The notes: generated from the sequence alone by a model not told the origin. DNA of 64,000 nt from Prochlorococcus marinus str. MIT 9215 (GCF_000018065.1 NC_009840.1:124001-188000); one strand, 5' to 3'; positions 7,304 to 17,022 are shown, counted from the first letter of the stretch. Made by a program: numbers and translations.

Positions 7304-7663
7304 CTAGTCCTCCCACATATCCTTTTTCTCTTGATCTAAATTATTCCTTTCAAGTAATTCTATTCTTTGTTTCTGAGAATCTATTTCTGTTTCAAGTACG
7401 TTTTTATCGTCAATGTATTTTGTTTGTATTTCTAAAATAATTATTTCAAATTGTTCTCCAAAAAATTCTGACATTTCTCTCCATGCTTCCATTTCCTCTT
7501 CTTTGCCAATAGTATCGTTTATTTGATGAGAAATAATTTCTAGTACGTAATTTTTAAGTTCTTGATGACTCATCGATTCAACTTTTTTTTGAATGTAAAG
7601 TTCTTTAAGATTTTCTAGCTGTTTTTTTGATAAATCGGAATAGATAATAGGCTTCTTTTTCAT
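7304..7663 (-). CDS. Orphan hypothetical protein in the tRNA-Asn scar, coiled-coil
   Basis: This 119-residue acidic, charged protein has no signal peptide or membrane span. The N-terminal half (LSKKQLENLKELYIQKK, then MSHQELKNYVLEIISHQI) is helical with a short SHQELKNYV element. The middle contains EEEMEAWREMSEFFGEQFE, and the last 40 residues (TEIDSQKQRIELLERNN) have heptad-like coiled-coil character. Small proteins with this ELK-x-YV / EEMEAWREM organisation occur in marine picocyanobacterial islands and cyanophages as far as I recall, but I know no function. Its isolation within decayed sequence suggests it is surviving cargo of an integrated element. Confidence 0.6.
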   Translation of the reverse strand: MKKKPIIYSDLSKKQLENLKELYIQKKVESMSHQELKNYVLEIISHQINDTIGKEEEMEAWREMSEFFGEQFEIIILEIQTKYIDDKNVLETEIDSQKQRIELLERNNLDQEKKDMWED

Positions 7664-8063
7664 AGATACTTAAATTTTTTTTAATATAGACAAAATTATT
7701 ATTTTAAACACTCAGAGAAATTAAAAATTAAACGAAGTTAATTCCTCTTTGACAGCTGAGAATCACCATTTAATTTCATTTTTAGGCAACTCATAAAGTT
7801 AATTTGAATCAGATATTTTTTCAAATTTAATCACTATTTTTTTTTAATAACCCTCTGATTGTTAAGAAAAAGTAAATAGAATCGAAAGAAATTGTGAAAT
7901 TTAATTTTTTTAAAAATTTGCAATTTCCTTCTAATCATCTGCTGTTACTGAATTAATTGATAAAACTAATTGATAAAAATGTTTACACTAATTCAGCAAT
8001 CTTTATAAATTCTTGAGAGAATCGTACTACTAAAACTTAATTTGTATTTAATAGTCTATCAAT
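7664..8063. other. 400-base intergenic region upstream of rpaA
   Basis: No gene was seen. The far part is A/T-rich low-complexity sequence and may belong to the integration scar. The last 120 bases before rpaA contain an ordered structure, an inverted repeat enclosing a tandem repeat and a probable promoter, described in the next entry. Confidence 0.5.
7948..8009 (+). promoter_or_regulatory. Probable rpaA promoter with repeat elements
   Basis: TTTACA at 7982-7987 and TATAAA at 8004-8009 are 16 bases apart, forming a plausible sigma-70 type promoter with transcription starting near 8016 and a leader of about 48 bases. Just upstream, TAATTGATAAAA is repeated in tandem (7954-7965, 7967-7978; period 13). 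Inverted CTGAATTA (7948-7955) and TAATTCAG (7989-7996) flank the repeat. The layout suggests a regulator site overlapping the -35 box. TTTACA also resembles a half-site of the RpaB-bound HLR1 element, but the second half is missing. Confidence 0.45.
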
Positions 8064-8855
8064 ATGAACAATATGAAAATTTCAATCCTTTTAATAGAAG
8101 ATGATCGTGATATGCGTGATTTGGTGGCGAGGCATTTAGAACATTCTGGTTTCGATGTCCAAAAAGCTGAAGATGGTATTAAGGGACAAGCACTAGCTCT
8201 CCAATATTCTCCAGATTTAATACTTTTAGATTTAATGCTGCCAAGTGTTGATGGATTAACTTTATGCCAACGACTTAGAAGAGATGAAAGAACATCAAAT
8301 ATCCCAATATTGATGATAACTGCATTAGGTGGTCTTAAAGATAAAGTCACGGGGTTTAATTCTGGAGCAGATGATTACATTACTAAACCATTCGACCTAG
8401 AAGAATTACATGTACGCATAAAAGCTTTATTAAGAAGAACCAATAGAGCACAATTGAATTCTAGTAACCAGCAAGAAATATTAAACTATGGCCCGTTAAC
8501 TCTTGTTCCAGAAAGATTTGAAGCTATGTGGTTTGAATCGCCTATTAGATTAACCCATCTTGAATTTGAATTGCTTCACTGTCTTTTGCAGAGACATGGT
8601 CAAACTGTATCTCCAGCATTAATTCTTAAAGAAGTATGGGGATATGAACCTGATGATGATATTGAAACAATAAGGGTTCATATCAGACACTTACGCACTA
8701 AGCTAGAACCCGATCCTCGTAAGCCTGTATATATAAAAACTGTATATGGTGCAGGATATTGCCTTGAGTTACCGATTGGTTCTCAAGTTGAAACTGCAAG
8801 AGAAGAGTTTTTTCAAGCTAGAAATCCAGATTTGATAAATTCTGTATTAGATTAA
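8064..8855 (+). CDS. rpaA: Response regulator RpaA
   Basis: This 263-residue OmpR/PhoB-type regulator has a receiver domain at residues 6-125 with acidic pocket E12-D13-D14, phosphoacceptor D56 (LLLDLMLP) and conserved Lys near 108 (YITKPF). A winged-helix DNA-binding domain lies at about 145-245. The block [19 protein letters not shown] followed by [31 protein letters not shown] is the RpaA form rather than RpaB. RpaA is the output regulator of the KaiABC clock, paired with the kinase SasA, and controls day/night transcription. It is transcribed alone from a long upstream region and converges with holB two bases after its stop. Confidence 0.92.
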   Translation: MNNMKISILLIEDDRDMRDLVARHLEHSGFDVQKAEDGIKGQALALQYSPDLILLDLMLPSVDGLTLCQRLRRDERTSNIPILMITALGGLKDKVTGFNSGADDYITKPFDLEELHVRIKALLRRTNRAQLNSSNQQEILNYGPLTLVPERFEAMWFESPIRLTHLEFELLHCLLQRHGQTVSPALILKEVWGYEPDDDIETIRVHIRHLRTKLEPDPRKPVYIKTVYGAGYCLELPIGSQVETAREEFFQARNPDLINSVLD

Positions 8856-8857
8856 TC

Positions 8858-9820
8858 TCACAAATCTTCCATTGAAATTTTTAGAAAAGTAATTTCCCAT
8901 GCCAACTTTGGTTGAATATTTTTTCTTAAGAAATATTTTAAATTTTCAAGCTTTTTAACTAACCTGATATTTTTTAATTTTCTCCACCAAATAGTTTGAA
9001 TAAAATTGACTAAAAAAATCTGTTGATAAATTTCTAATTCTTCAGATATTAATTGACAAATTTCTAATATTTCCAAATTATTTTTTAATGGATAATCTAA
9101 TTTATTTATAATTTCATCTGAAAAATCATTCCAAATTTCAATATTTTTCAATAATTGATATGGAGATCCATTTGCAGAGTTTATTAAATCTTCAAATTTT
9201 AATTTTGTATTTATTTTTAATTTAGAAGTATTTAAATAGTCTTCAAAAATAGACTTTATTTGTTTACTAGAAAAGGATCGAAATCTGACTATTTGACATC
9301 TTGAGATGATCGTATCTAAGAGAAGGTTTAGTTTAGATGTAATTAAAATAAAAATACCATTACTAGGTTCTTCTATGGTTTTTAAAAGACAATTTGAAGC
9401 TGCTTCGTTAAGCAGGTGTGCATCAACAATCAAGACAATTTTTTTCCCTGAGTTTATTGATTTCTGACCAAGAAAAGTTTTGATATTACGTATTTGAGCA
9501 ATCTTAATAATCTCAGATCCACTTTTTATTGTTTTTTCAAGATCAGAACTTTTTGATTTTTTAGTTGCCAAAAGAGAATCGGGTTTGATGATTAGAAAAT
9601 CAGGATGATTATTGTTGGTAATTTTCTCTTCAACATTATCGCTTGGTGAAGATTGTTTGAAAATCTTTTTTATAAATTGAAGAGCAGTTTGCTTTTTGCC
9701 TACTCCTTCAGCACCATAAAATATATAACCATTAGCAAATGATTTATTTTTAATTATCTTGTTAAGGTAGGTATTGATTTCTTCATTAAATAAAAAATTA
9801 TTTTTTTTAACTTCAATCAT
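8858..9820 (-). CDS. holB: DNA polymerase III delta' subunit
   Basis: This 320-residue AAA+ clamp-loader subunit has a degenerate Walker A ([12 protein letters not shown], residues about 35-46). It also carries a [21 protein letters not shown] helix and the SRC arginine-finger motif (ISRCQIVRF near residue 175) that acts on neighbouring clamp-loader subunits. Length fits HolB and is shorter than DnaX. Its start overlaps the stop of tmk by 4 bases (ATGA), the tmk-holB arrangement common in bacteria, so both are likely translated from one message together with the copper ATPase gene upstream. Confidence 0.9.
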
Positions 9821-10455
9821 GTGTTTTTAGAAAAATTGTTTAGTACAGTCTCTTTAATTTGATTAGAAATAGTTTTAATATTTTGTGAGGCAGATATTAC
9901 TGTCCAGTTTTTTTCTTTGGCAATTATTTTGAAGCCTTTATTTACTTTTTCTAAAAATTCAATGCCTTCCGATTCTATCCTGTCTGGAATTTGATTTTTT
10001 CTTCGGAATATACTCTCTTCTGGAGAAATTTCTAAGAAGAAGGTAAGATCAGGAGATTCTCCTTGACATACAATAGATTCAATATTTTTAATTATTTCTA
10101 AATTAATATTTCTTCCATAACCTTGATAAGCCAGGGTGGAGTCGGAAAATCTATCACTTATTACCCAATCATTGTTATTTAAAGCAGGTGAAATGATTTT
10201 GTAAACGTGTTCAGCTCTATCTGCTGAATAAAGCAATAATTCCGCAAGCGGTGAAGGCTTGTTATTTTGATTATTATCAAGAATCAGTCCTCTAAGTCTT
10301 TTTCCTAAATGACTGCCTCCAGGCTCTCTTGTTGTGATTAATTTAGACCCTTTTTTTATTAGACCACTACTAGGTAACCATTTAGATAGTTCATCTATCT
10401 GAGTAGTCTTACCGCATCCATCAATACCTTCAATAACGATAAATTTTCCCTTCAT
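9817..10455 (-). CDS. tmk: Thymidylate kinase
   Basis: This 212-residue enzyme phosphorylates dTMP to dTDP. The P-loop is [12 protein letters not shown] (residues 8-19). The DR-x motif of the substrate lid is [16 protein letters not shown] near residue 100, and [14 protein letters not shown] near 45 binds the nucleotide. It overlaps holB by 4 bases and directly abuts the copper ATPase gene upstream with no gap, making a three-gene block. Confidence 0.95.
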
Positions 10456-12759
10456 TTATTCCAAAGATAAAGCATTAATTACAACTGTAATTGAGCTTGT
10501 AGCCATCAACAATGCTGCTATTGAGGGAGTAAGAAGAATACCGTATTTGGGGAATAAAATGCCGGCGGCTATAGGAATAGCTAATAAGTTGTAACCAAAA
10601 GCCCATGTTAGATTTTGCTTTATTTTTTTTATGGTTTTTTTTGCAAGATTTAAGGCGTAGGGTAATCCATTTAGTTGATCTCCCATCAATACTACATCTG
10701 CATTCGCCTTAGCTATTTGAGTCCCTGAACCAACTGCAATTCCTAAGTCTGAGGATGCCAAGGCTGGTACATCATTTATACCATCACCAATCATTGCTAC
10801 TTTATTATTGATTTTTAAACTTTCTATAATCTTCAGTTTCATGTGAGGCAGTAGATCCCATTTTACTTCTGTTTCTTTACAACCAATTTTTTTTGCTAAA
10901 GCTAAAACTGTTTGTTTTCTATCTCCACTTAAAATATTAATTGTAAAATTGCTTTCTCTCAAATTTTGAACTGCTTTAATTGAATCATCTCTGAGTAAAT
11001 CTCCCAACAAAATAAAGCCTAATAACTTTTCTTTGATACTTACTCCAATGATAGTATTCGTTTTTGTCTCTTCATTTTCAATGATTTTTTTTGCATTTTG
11101 ATCAATTATTATTCCTTTGCTTATTAGCCATTCAATATTGCCAATATTAATAAGTCCATCAATTGAATCGAGTTCTCCAGAAATACCTCTACCTGAATGG
11201 GTGAAAATTTTTTTTATTGGAAATAAAATTAAATTTTGTTTTTTGGCCTCTTGAACTACGGCATCAGCGATTGGATGTCTGCTTTCCTTTTCAAGACTGG
11301 CAGCTATTCTTAATAAAAATGAATGATCATTATTGTTTTTATAATCAACAATAAAAGGCTTACCTTTTGTTAAGGTACCTGTCTTATCAAAAATAATGTG
11401 ATTGATTTTTGAAGCCATTTCTATTTTGTCGCCGCCTTTAAATAAAACTCCTTTTTTTGCTGCTTTACCTGATGCGACAGTTATTACAGTTGGGGTAGCT
11501 AAACCTAATGCACAAGGACAAGCTATTACTAAAACAGCAATTGATAATTGAATTGCTAGACTTAAGAAATTCTCAGCATTAATTCCAAGCGAACTATGAA
11601 GTGTGTGGCTTGAGTGAGTGATGAATTGATTATTATGACTTAATAAATCAGGCCAAATGTTTCTTGCCCCCTTCCACCAAAAGAAGAAGGTTAAAGTAGC
11701 AAAAATAAGTACAAAGTAAGTAAATTTGCCTGCAATTTCATCAGCAATTCTTTGAATGCGAGGTTTTCTAGCGTTTACAGACTCAATAAGACTTACTAGT
11801 TTTGCAAGAGAAGAATCTCCTCCGACCTTTTGTACTCTAAGTCTTAGAGTTGAATTAAGATTTAAAGATCCACTAGATAGTTTTTCGCCTTCTTTTACTT
11901 CGATGGGTTTTGATTCTCCAGTAATATGTGAAACGTCAACATATGAATTACCTTGAGTAACAATGCAGTCAGCGGGCACTCTATCTCCTGCTAAAACTTG
12001 AATTTCTTGATCAGGTCTTAAAGTATTTACTCTTATTGACTTTATTTGATTATCTTCTGTAAAGATATTTGCCATTTCAGGTTGAAGATCTAATAACTCT
12101 CCAATAGATGAACCAGTTTGGTATCTTGCTCTTTCTTCTAAGAAACGGCCTATTAATATAAAACCTAATAGCATGACTGGTTCATTAAAAAAACAAGGAA
12201 AACCAGTGGCAGGAAATATTAGCGATAGAAGACTAGTTGTATATGCGCTAGTTACTCCAAGAGCTACTAAAGAGTCCATATCTGGACGGTTCTGAATAAA
12301 TGATTTAAATCCGTTAAGAATTATTCCTCTGCCAGGAAATAATAGAGCTAATGTGGCTAATGAAGCGTGGAAAAAAATATTACCTAATATTGGAGAATTT
12401 ATATATCTACCTTCTGCCAGATGACCTAAAACTGAAAAGAACAAAAGGAATAGGGCAAAAGTTAGTTTTTTCCATTGATTATTCCACTTCTTTTTTTTTT
12501 CTAATTCTGCTTTATTTATTTTTTTTGAAAAATCATTTATGTAAATCTTTGATGGGAAACCATTATCTTTTAAATTTTCAAGAACAGTTTCTATTTTTAT
12601 ATGTTTCTTGGTGATTTCAAAATATGCACTTTCAGTGAGTAAGTTAACAGAAACATTTTGAATACCATCAGAATTGTTCAAAATTTTTTCAACAGTACTC
12701 ACACAACCTCCGCACTTCATTCCTGTAATGCTTAATTGAATGCTCTCCATATTTTTCAC
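10456..12759 (-). CDS. Copper-transporting P1B-type ATPase (CtaA/PacS type)
   Basis: The protein has 767 residues. The N-terminal heavy-metal-associated domain carries GMKCGGC (Cys16, Cys19). Predicted membrane helices follow, then actuator motif TGES, the ion-binding CPC in [13 protein letters not shown], phosphorylation site DKTGTLTKG, the P1B-specific HP dipeptide (ESRHPIADA) and hinge [10 protein letters not shown]. The last helices contain [18 protein letters not shown] with these helices marks a Cu(I) pump. In cyanobacteria such pumps deliver copper across the cytoplasmic or thylakoid membrane for plastocyanin and cytochrome oxidase. CtaA and PacS cannot be told apart by eye. ATG 12750 (MESIQLS) is an equally good start. 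Confidence 0.92.
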
Positions 12760-12795
12760 GATAGAAGCAATTTAATGCTTGACTTCATTTTTAAC

Positions 12796-12801
12796 TATAA
12801 T
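12796..12801 (+). promoter_or_regulatory. -10 element for ycf3
   Basis: TATAAT lies at 12796-12801, giving a transcription start near 12808 and a leader of about 64 bases before the GTG start of ycf3 at 12872. TTGACT at 12779 is too close (11 bases) to be the partner -35. The box sits in the divergent gap between the copper ATPase and ycf3 and excludes the upstream TTG at 12779 as the translation start. Confidence 0.45.
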
Positions 12802-12871
12802 AATAAATGTAATAGTCATTTTAAATAGTTATTTTTTAAATTACTATATAAATTTTATTAGATTTAGATCA

Positions 12872-13393
12872 GTGCCTAGCAATCAAAACAGAGACAATTT
12901 TATCGATAAAGCTTTTACTGTAATTGCTGAATCTATAGTAAAAATAATGCCTATTGCAGAGAAAGAAAAAAAGGCATATATCTATTATAGAGATGGCCTA
13001 GCTGCACAAAATAATGGTGATTATTCAGAAGCATTAGAGTATTACAAAGAGAGTTTACTGCTTGAAGAAAACAAAATTGACAGGGGTGAGACTTTAAAAA
13101 ATATGGCAATCATATATATGAGTAACGGTGAGGAGGATTTGTCTATTGAAACTTATGAAAAAGCATTAGTAGAAAATCCCAAACAGCCATCATGCCTTAA
13201 AAATATAGGTTTGATTTATGAAAAAAGGGGAAGATATGCTGAGCAAAATGGTGATTTAGATCAGAGAGATATTTGGTATGATAAAGCCGCTGAAGTCTGG
13301 TCTAAAGCAGTTAGATTATATCCCGGTGGGTATCTAGATATTGAGAATTGGTTGAAAAACTCAGGGCGAAGTTCAATCGATATGTATCTCTAA
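12872..13393 (+). CDS. ycf3: Photosystem I assembly protein Ycf3
   Basis: From the GTG at 12872 this is a 173-residue protein, the usual Ycf3 length, and it begins [21 protein letters not shown] like the family. Three TPR units follow: [44 protein letters not shown] and [10 protein letters not shown]. Ycf3 is a thylakoid-associated chaperone needed to assemble photosystem I. The frame is open 31 codons further upstream to a TTG at 12779, but that segment is hydrophobic, non-homologous and covers the promoter. The gene is divergent from the copper ATPase and convergent with radA. Confidence 0.93.
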   Translation: MPSNQNRDNFIDKAFTVIAESIVKIMPIAEKEKKAYIYYRDGLAAQNNGDYSEALEYYKESLLLEENKIDRGETLKNMAIIYMSNGEEDLSIETYEKALVENPKQPSCLKNIGLIYEKRGRYAEQNGDLDQRDIWYDKAAEVWSKAVRLYPGGYLDIENWLKNSGRSSIDMYL

Positions 13394-13399
13394 TATTTT

Positions 13400-14761
13400 T
13401 TACTCTGATAAAGAATAGTCAACTGCTTCTTTAATATTGGAAATCTCTTTGATATTTATTAAATTTTGAAAATTATTATTTAGTTCCTCCTCTAATTTTG
13501 GTACTACGATATTTTTGATCCCCATTCTTACAGCCTCTTCTATTTTTGTTCGAAGGTTATTGGATTTTCTAACCTGACCGCTCAAACCCAATTCCCCAAT
13601 AAAGGAGGTACTAGCCAAAGGAGGAAGATTTTTCAAACTTGATAAAATTGATATTGCTACACCTAAGTCAGATGAAGGATCATTAATCTCAAAACCTCCG
13701 CCAGTAGCGATATAACAATCAAATTCAGATAATTTTATACCTACGTGTTTTTCAATAACAGCTAGAATTTGATGTAATCTATTTATGCTAATTCCTGTTG
13801 TAGTTCGTCTTGGGTTACTGTAAAAGGTTTTATTTACTAGAGCTTGTATATCTACTGCGAATGGGCGACTGCCTTCATTTGTTATCGTAGTTGTTACACC
13901 TGAAATGTTTTCTTTATTTGTAAATATTGAACTTGGATTTTTTACCTCAACTAGACCTTTTTCGAGCATTTCAAAAATTCCAATTTCAAAAGTTGAACCA
14001 AATCTATTTTTTATACTTCTAAGTAATCTATGTGAGGAAACTTTGTCTCCTTCAAAGTTTATTACTACATCAACTAAATGTTCTAAAGTTTTTGGACCAG
14101 CTAATGCTCCATCTTTTGTAACATGACCAATAATCAAAAGTGAAATATTATTGTTTTTAGCGAGGTTTTGTAATTCAGATGAACATGCTCTAACCTGAGA
14201 AACTGATCCTGGAGAACTTTCCATCTCATGATTATGGATTGCTTGAATACTATCAATAATTGCAAAACTTGGATTTACACTTTTGATCTCTTCCATAATT
14301 AGAGATAAATTAGTTTCTGCAAAAATTTTTAACTCATTACTGTCTTGGTTTAATCTTTCCCATCTGATTTTTACTTGTTCTAACGATTCTTCTGCAGTAA
14401 CGTATAAAACTTTTTCGTTGAGAGATATTTTCCCTGCTGATTGAAGAACTATTGTGCTTTTACCTATTCCTGGCTCTCCTCCAAGTAATACTACAGATCC
14501 AGGCACTATCCCACCTCCAAGAACTCGATCGATTTCCTTAAAACCACTTGTAAATCGCGATATTTTTTTTGATGATATTTCATTAAAAGGTATAGATTTT
14601 TTACTATTTTTTATATCTTTTAGATCTTGATATTTAGATCTCTTGATTTTTATTTCTTCAACAATGGAATTCCATGAGTTGCAATTAAGGCATCTACCAA
14701 AATATTGAGAAGTTTCAGATCCGCAATTCTGACAAATAAAAGTAGATAATTTGCTAGACAT
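13400..14761 (-). CDS. radA: DNA repair protein RadA/Sms
   Basis: This 453-residue protein acts in recombination-intermediate processing. The N-terminal zinc ribbon is C10-x2-C13 and C24-x2-C27. The RecA-like core has Walker A GGEPGIGKST (about 95-104), the RadA-specific KNRFGS motif, and Walker B-like ATPase residues around FAIIDSIQ. A Lon-type, proteolytically inactive P domain occupies the C-terminal 150 residues (GGGFEINDPSSDLGVAISILSS). The length is standard. It is divergent from rpaB across 107 bases. Confidence 0.95.
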   Translation of the reverse strand: MSSKLSTFICQNCGSETSQYFGRCLNCNSWNSIVEEIKIKRSKYQDLKDIKNSKKSIPFNEISSKKISRFTSGFKEIDRVLGGGIVPGSVVLLGGEPGIGKSTIVLQSAGKISLNEKVLYVTAEESLEQVKIRWERLNQDSNELKIFAETNLSLIMEEIKSVNPSFAIIDSIQAIHNHEMESSPGSVSQVRACSSELQNLAKNNNISLLIIGHVTKDGALAGPKTLEHLVDVVINFEGDKVSSHRLLRSIKNRFGSTFEIGIFEMLEKGLVEVKNPSSIFTNKENISGVTTTITNEGSRPFAVDIQALVNKTFYSNPRRTTTGISINRLHQILAVIEKHVGIKLSEFDCYIATGGGFEINDPSSDLGVAISILSSLKNLPPLASTSFIGELGLSGQVRKSNNLRTKIEEAVRMGIKNIVVPKLEEELNNNFQNLINIKEISNIKEAVDYSLSE

Positions 14762-14868
14762 TTAGTTTCTGAATGAAGTAATGGAACTAGAATGTTTGGG
14801 ATATTGCCCCTCTACAAGTTAGATTAGGTTAATAATAAATTCTCTTACTGATTAGCTAATAGAAACAA

Positions 14869-15615
14869 ATGGCTCTATCTAGTCAAACTAAAGAAACTAT
14901 ACTGGTCGCAGATGACGAGGCGAGTATAAGAAGAATTCTGGAGACACGTCTCTCCATGATTGGCTACAAAGTCGTAACTGCAAGTGATGGCAAAGAAGCA
15001 CTAAAGCTATTTAAAGATTACGACCCTGATTTAGTAGTCCTTGATGTCATGATGCCAAAGCTAGATGGTTATGGAGTTTGTCAAGAATTAAGGAAAGATT
15101 CTGATGTCCCAATTGTTATGTTAACTGCATTGGGAGATGTTGCAGATAGGATAACAGGTTTAGAATTAGGGGCTGATGATTACGTAGTAAAACCTTTTAG
15201 TCCAAAGGAGTTAGAAGCTAGAATTAGATGTGTTCTTAGAAGAATAGATAAAGAACAAATCCCTGGAATGCCTAATTCAGGATTAATTTTGGTTACGGAT
15301 ATAAAAATTGATACGAATCGACGACAAGTTTTTAAAAGTGATGAGAGAATTAGATTAACTGGTATGGAATTTAGTCTTTTAGAGCTTTTGGTAAGCAGGT
15401 CAGGCGAGCCATTTAGTAGAGGAGAAATTTTGAAAGAAGTTTGGGGATATACACCTGAGAGACATGTAGATACAAGAGTAGTCGATGTTCATATATCAAG
15501 GTTAAGATCAAAATTGGAGGCTGATCCAGCAAATCCTGAATTGATATTAACAGCAAGAGGCACAGGATATCTTTTTCAAAGGATTGTAGATATCGCTCCT
15601 TTTGATGCTAAATAA
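14869..15615 (+). CDS. rpaB: Response regulator RpaB
   Basis: This 248-residue OmpR-type regulator has a receiver domain (residues 10-125) with D15-D16, phosphoacceptor D59 (VVLDVMMP) and the conserved Lys in VVKPFSP. The effector is a winged helix (LTGMEFSLLELLVSRSGEPFSRGEIL; WGYTPERHVDTRVVDVHISRLRSKLE). This text matches RpaB (Ycf27), the essential cyanobacterial/plastid regulator that binds HLR1 sites and controls high-light-inducible and photosystem genes. It is followed with no gap by plsX, so rpaB-plsX-fabH-fabD-plsC may form one unit joining light control to lipid synthesis. A Cys at residue 71 lies in the receiver. Confidence 0.92.
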   Translation: MALSSQTKETILVADDEASIRRILETRLSMIGYKVVTASDGKEALKLFKDYDPDLVVLDVMMPKLDGYGVCQELRKDSDVPIVMLTALGDVADRITGLELGADDYVVKPFSPKELEARIRCVLRRIDKEQIPGMPNSGLILVTDIKIDTNRRQVFKSDERIRLTGMEFSLLELLVSRSGEPFSRGEILKEVWGYTPERHVDTRVVDVHISRLRSKLEADPANPELILTARGTGYLFQRIVDIAPFDAK

Positions 15616-17022
15616 ATGGACAAAGGCAATTTACAAAAAGTTAATAAGCCCAGAGCTATCAGAAGATTAGTTATTTGGTACAAAAGAAACTCGGCTGTAA
15701 CTTCAATAGTAGATACTGCTGCTAGTTCTGCGGTAACGGCTAGTAATGTGGCGGGTAATGTAGTTTCTGGTGCTGGTTCTGTTGTTAACACAGCTAGTAA
15801 TGTTGCAGGTAATGTTGCTGGCAATGTAGTTTCAAGCGCTGAATCAGTTGTGAATACTGCCAGTAGTGTTGTTTCAAATGCTAGTTTAATAGCCAAAAAT
15901 ACATTGCAGCCATTGGTATTTGACCCATTAAAAAGATTACAAAATAACGATAATATTTTAGAGAGGGTAGAGGAATCTCAATCCAAAAGGATTTGGATCG
16001 CAGTTGATGGTATGGGTGGAGATTATGCTCCGGGTCCTATTCTTGAGGGTTGTCTCGAAGCAATAAGCAGATTTCCAATTAATATTAAGTTTGTCGGCAA
16101 AATTGAAAAAGTTAAAGATGCAGCAGAAAAAAATGGTTTAGCTGAATTATTAGAAAATGAAATAGATAATAATCATCTTGAATTAATCGATAGTGGAGAG
16201 CCTATTGGGATGAATGAAGAAGCCACTGCAGTTAGAAAAAGGAAAAATTCAAGTATAAACGTTGCAATGGATTTAGTGAGAAATAATAAAGCTGAAGCTG
16301 TCTACTCAGCGGGTAATTCAGGTGCCATGATGGCTTCTGCTATATTCAGAATTGGGAGATTGAAAGGGATTGATAGACCAGCCATAGGAGCATTATTTCC
16401 AACAAGGGATCAAACTCGCCCGGTATTAGTTTTAGATGTCGGTGCAAATACTGATTGTAAGCCATCTTATCTGCATCAATTTGCTCTTCTAGGCAATATT
16501 TATGCAAAAGATGTCCTACAAGTAAAGAAACCGAGAATTGGACTTTTAAACATCGGAGAAGAAGAATGCAAAGGGAATGATTTATCTCTAAAAACATTTG
16601 AATTATTATCTTCTGAAAAAAGTTTTAATTTTGGAGGTAATTGTGAGGGCCGAGATGTATTATCTGGTAGTTTCGACGTAGTAGTCTGTGATGGATTTAC
16701 TGGAAATATATTATTGAAATTTCTTGAATCTGTAGGAGGAGTTTTATTAGATATTTTGAGATCTGAGCTGCCACGTGGAAGGCGGGGGAAAGTTGGTTCC
16801 GCTTTTTTAAAAAGTAATCTACTTAGAATCAAAAAAAGATTAGATCATGCCGAACATGGCGGAGCCTTATTACTTGGGGTGAATGGTATTTGCGTAATCG
16901 GTCATGGGAGTAGTAAATCTTTATCAGTAGTTAGTGCTCTTCGCTTGGCTCACTCCGCAGTGAATCATCGCGTTATGGATAATTTAACTCAACTTCAAAA
17001 GCTTCAAGTTTTAAATTCATAA
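15616..17022 (+). CDS. plsX: Phosphate acyltransferase PlsX with repeat-bearing N-terminal extension
   Basis: The protein has 468 residues, about 120 more than usual for PlsX. The catalytic core starts near residue 125 (RIWIAVDGMGGDYAPGP) and includes SGEPIGMNEEATAVRKRKNSS, AGNSGAMMASA, LLNIGEEECKGND and GFTGNILLK. PlsX converts acyl-ACP to acyl-phosphate at the membrane, the first step of phosphatidic acid synthesis with PlsY/PlsC. Residues 1-25 are basic. Residues 35-95 are Ala/Val/Asn/Ser repeats built from TASNVAGNVVSxAxSVVN. The ATG follows the rpaB stop directly. fabH, fabD and plsC lie downstream in matching pathway order. Confidence 0.92.
   Translation: MDKGNLQKVNKPRAIRRLVIWYKRNSAVTSIVDTAASSAVTASNVAGNVVSGAGSVVNTASNVAGNVAGNVVSSAESVVNTASSVVSNASLIAKNTLQPLVFDPLKRLQNNDNILERVEESQSKRIWIAVDGMGGDYAPGPILEGCLEAISRFPINIKFVGKIEKVKDAAEKNGLAELLENEIDNNHLELIDSGEPIGMNEEATAVRKRKNSSINVAMDLVRNNKAEAVYSAGNSGAMMASAIFRIGRLKGIDRPAIGALFPTRDQTRPVLVLDVGANTDCKPSYLHQFALLGNIYAKDVLQVKKPRIGLLNIGEEECKGNDLSLKTFELLSSEKSFNFGGNCEGRDVLSGSFDVVVCDGFTGNILLKFLESVGGVLLDILRSELPRGRRGKVGSAFLKSNLLRIKKRLDHAEHGGALLLGVNGICVIGHGSSKSLSVVSALRLAHSAVNHRVMDNLTQLQKLQVLNS

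Noticed and set aside
12351-12614. Plus-strand frame of 87 codons within the copper ATPase gene
   Set aside because: It is antisense to the N-terminal region between the metal-binding domain and the first helices of the ATPase, with no separate start signal.
12779-12871. N-terminal membrane anchor on Ycf3
   Set aside because: The segment exists only if the TTG at 12779 is used; it covers the -10 box and is unlike the family, and the GTG at 12872 gives the normal protein.
15576-15896. Minus-strand open frame of 106 codons opposite the start of plsX
   Set aside because: It is Leu/Ala/Thr-rich repeat text that mirrors the repeat-coding part of plsX on the other strand; the plus strand has rpaB and plsX with clear domains.
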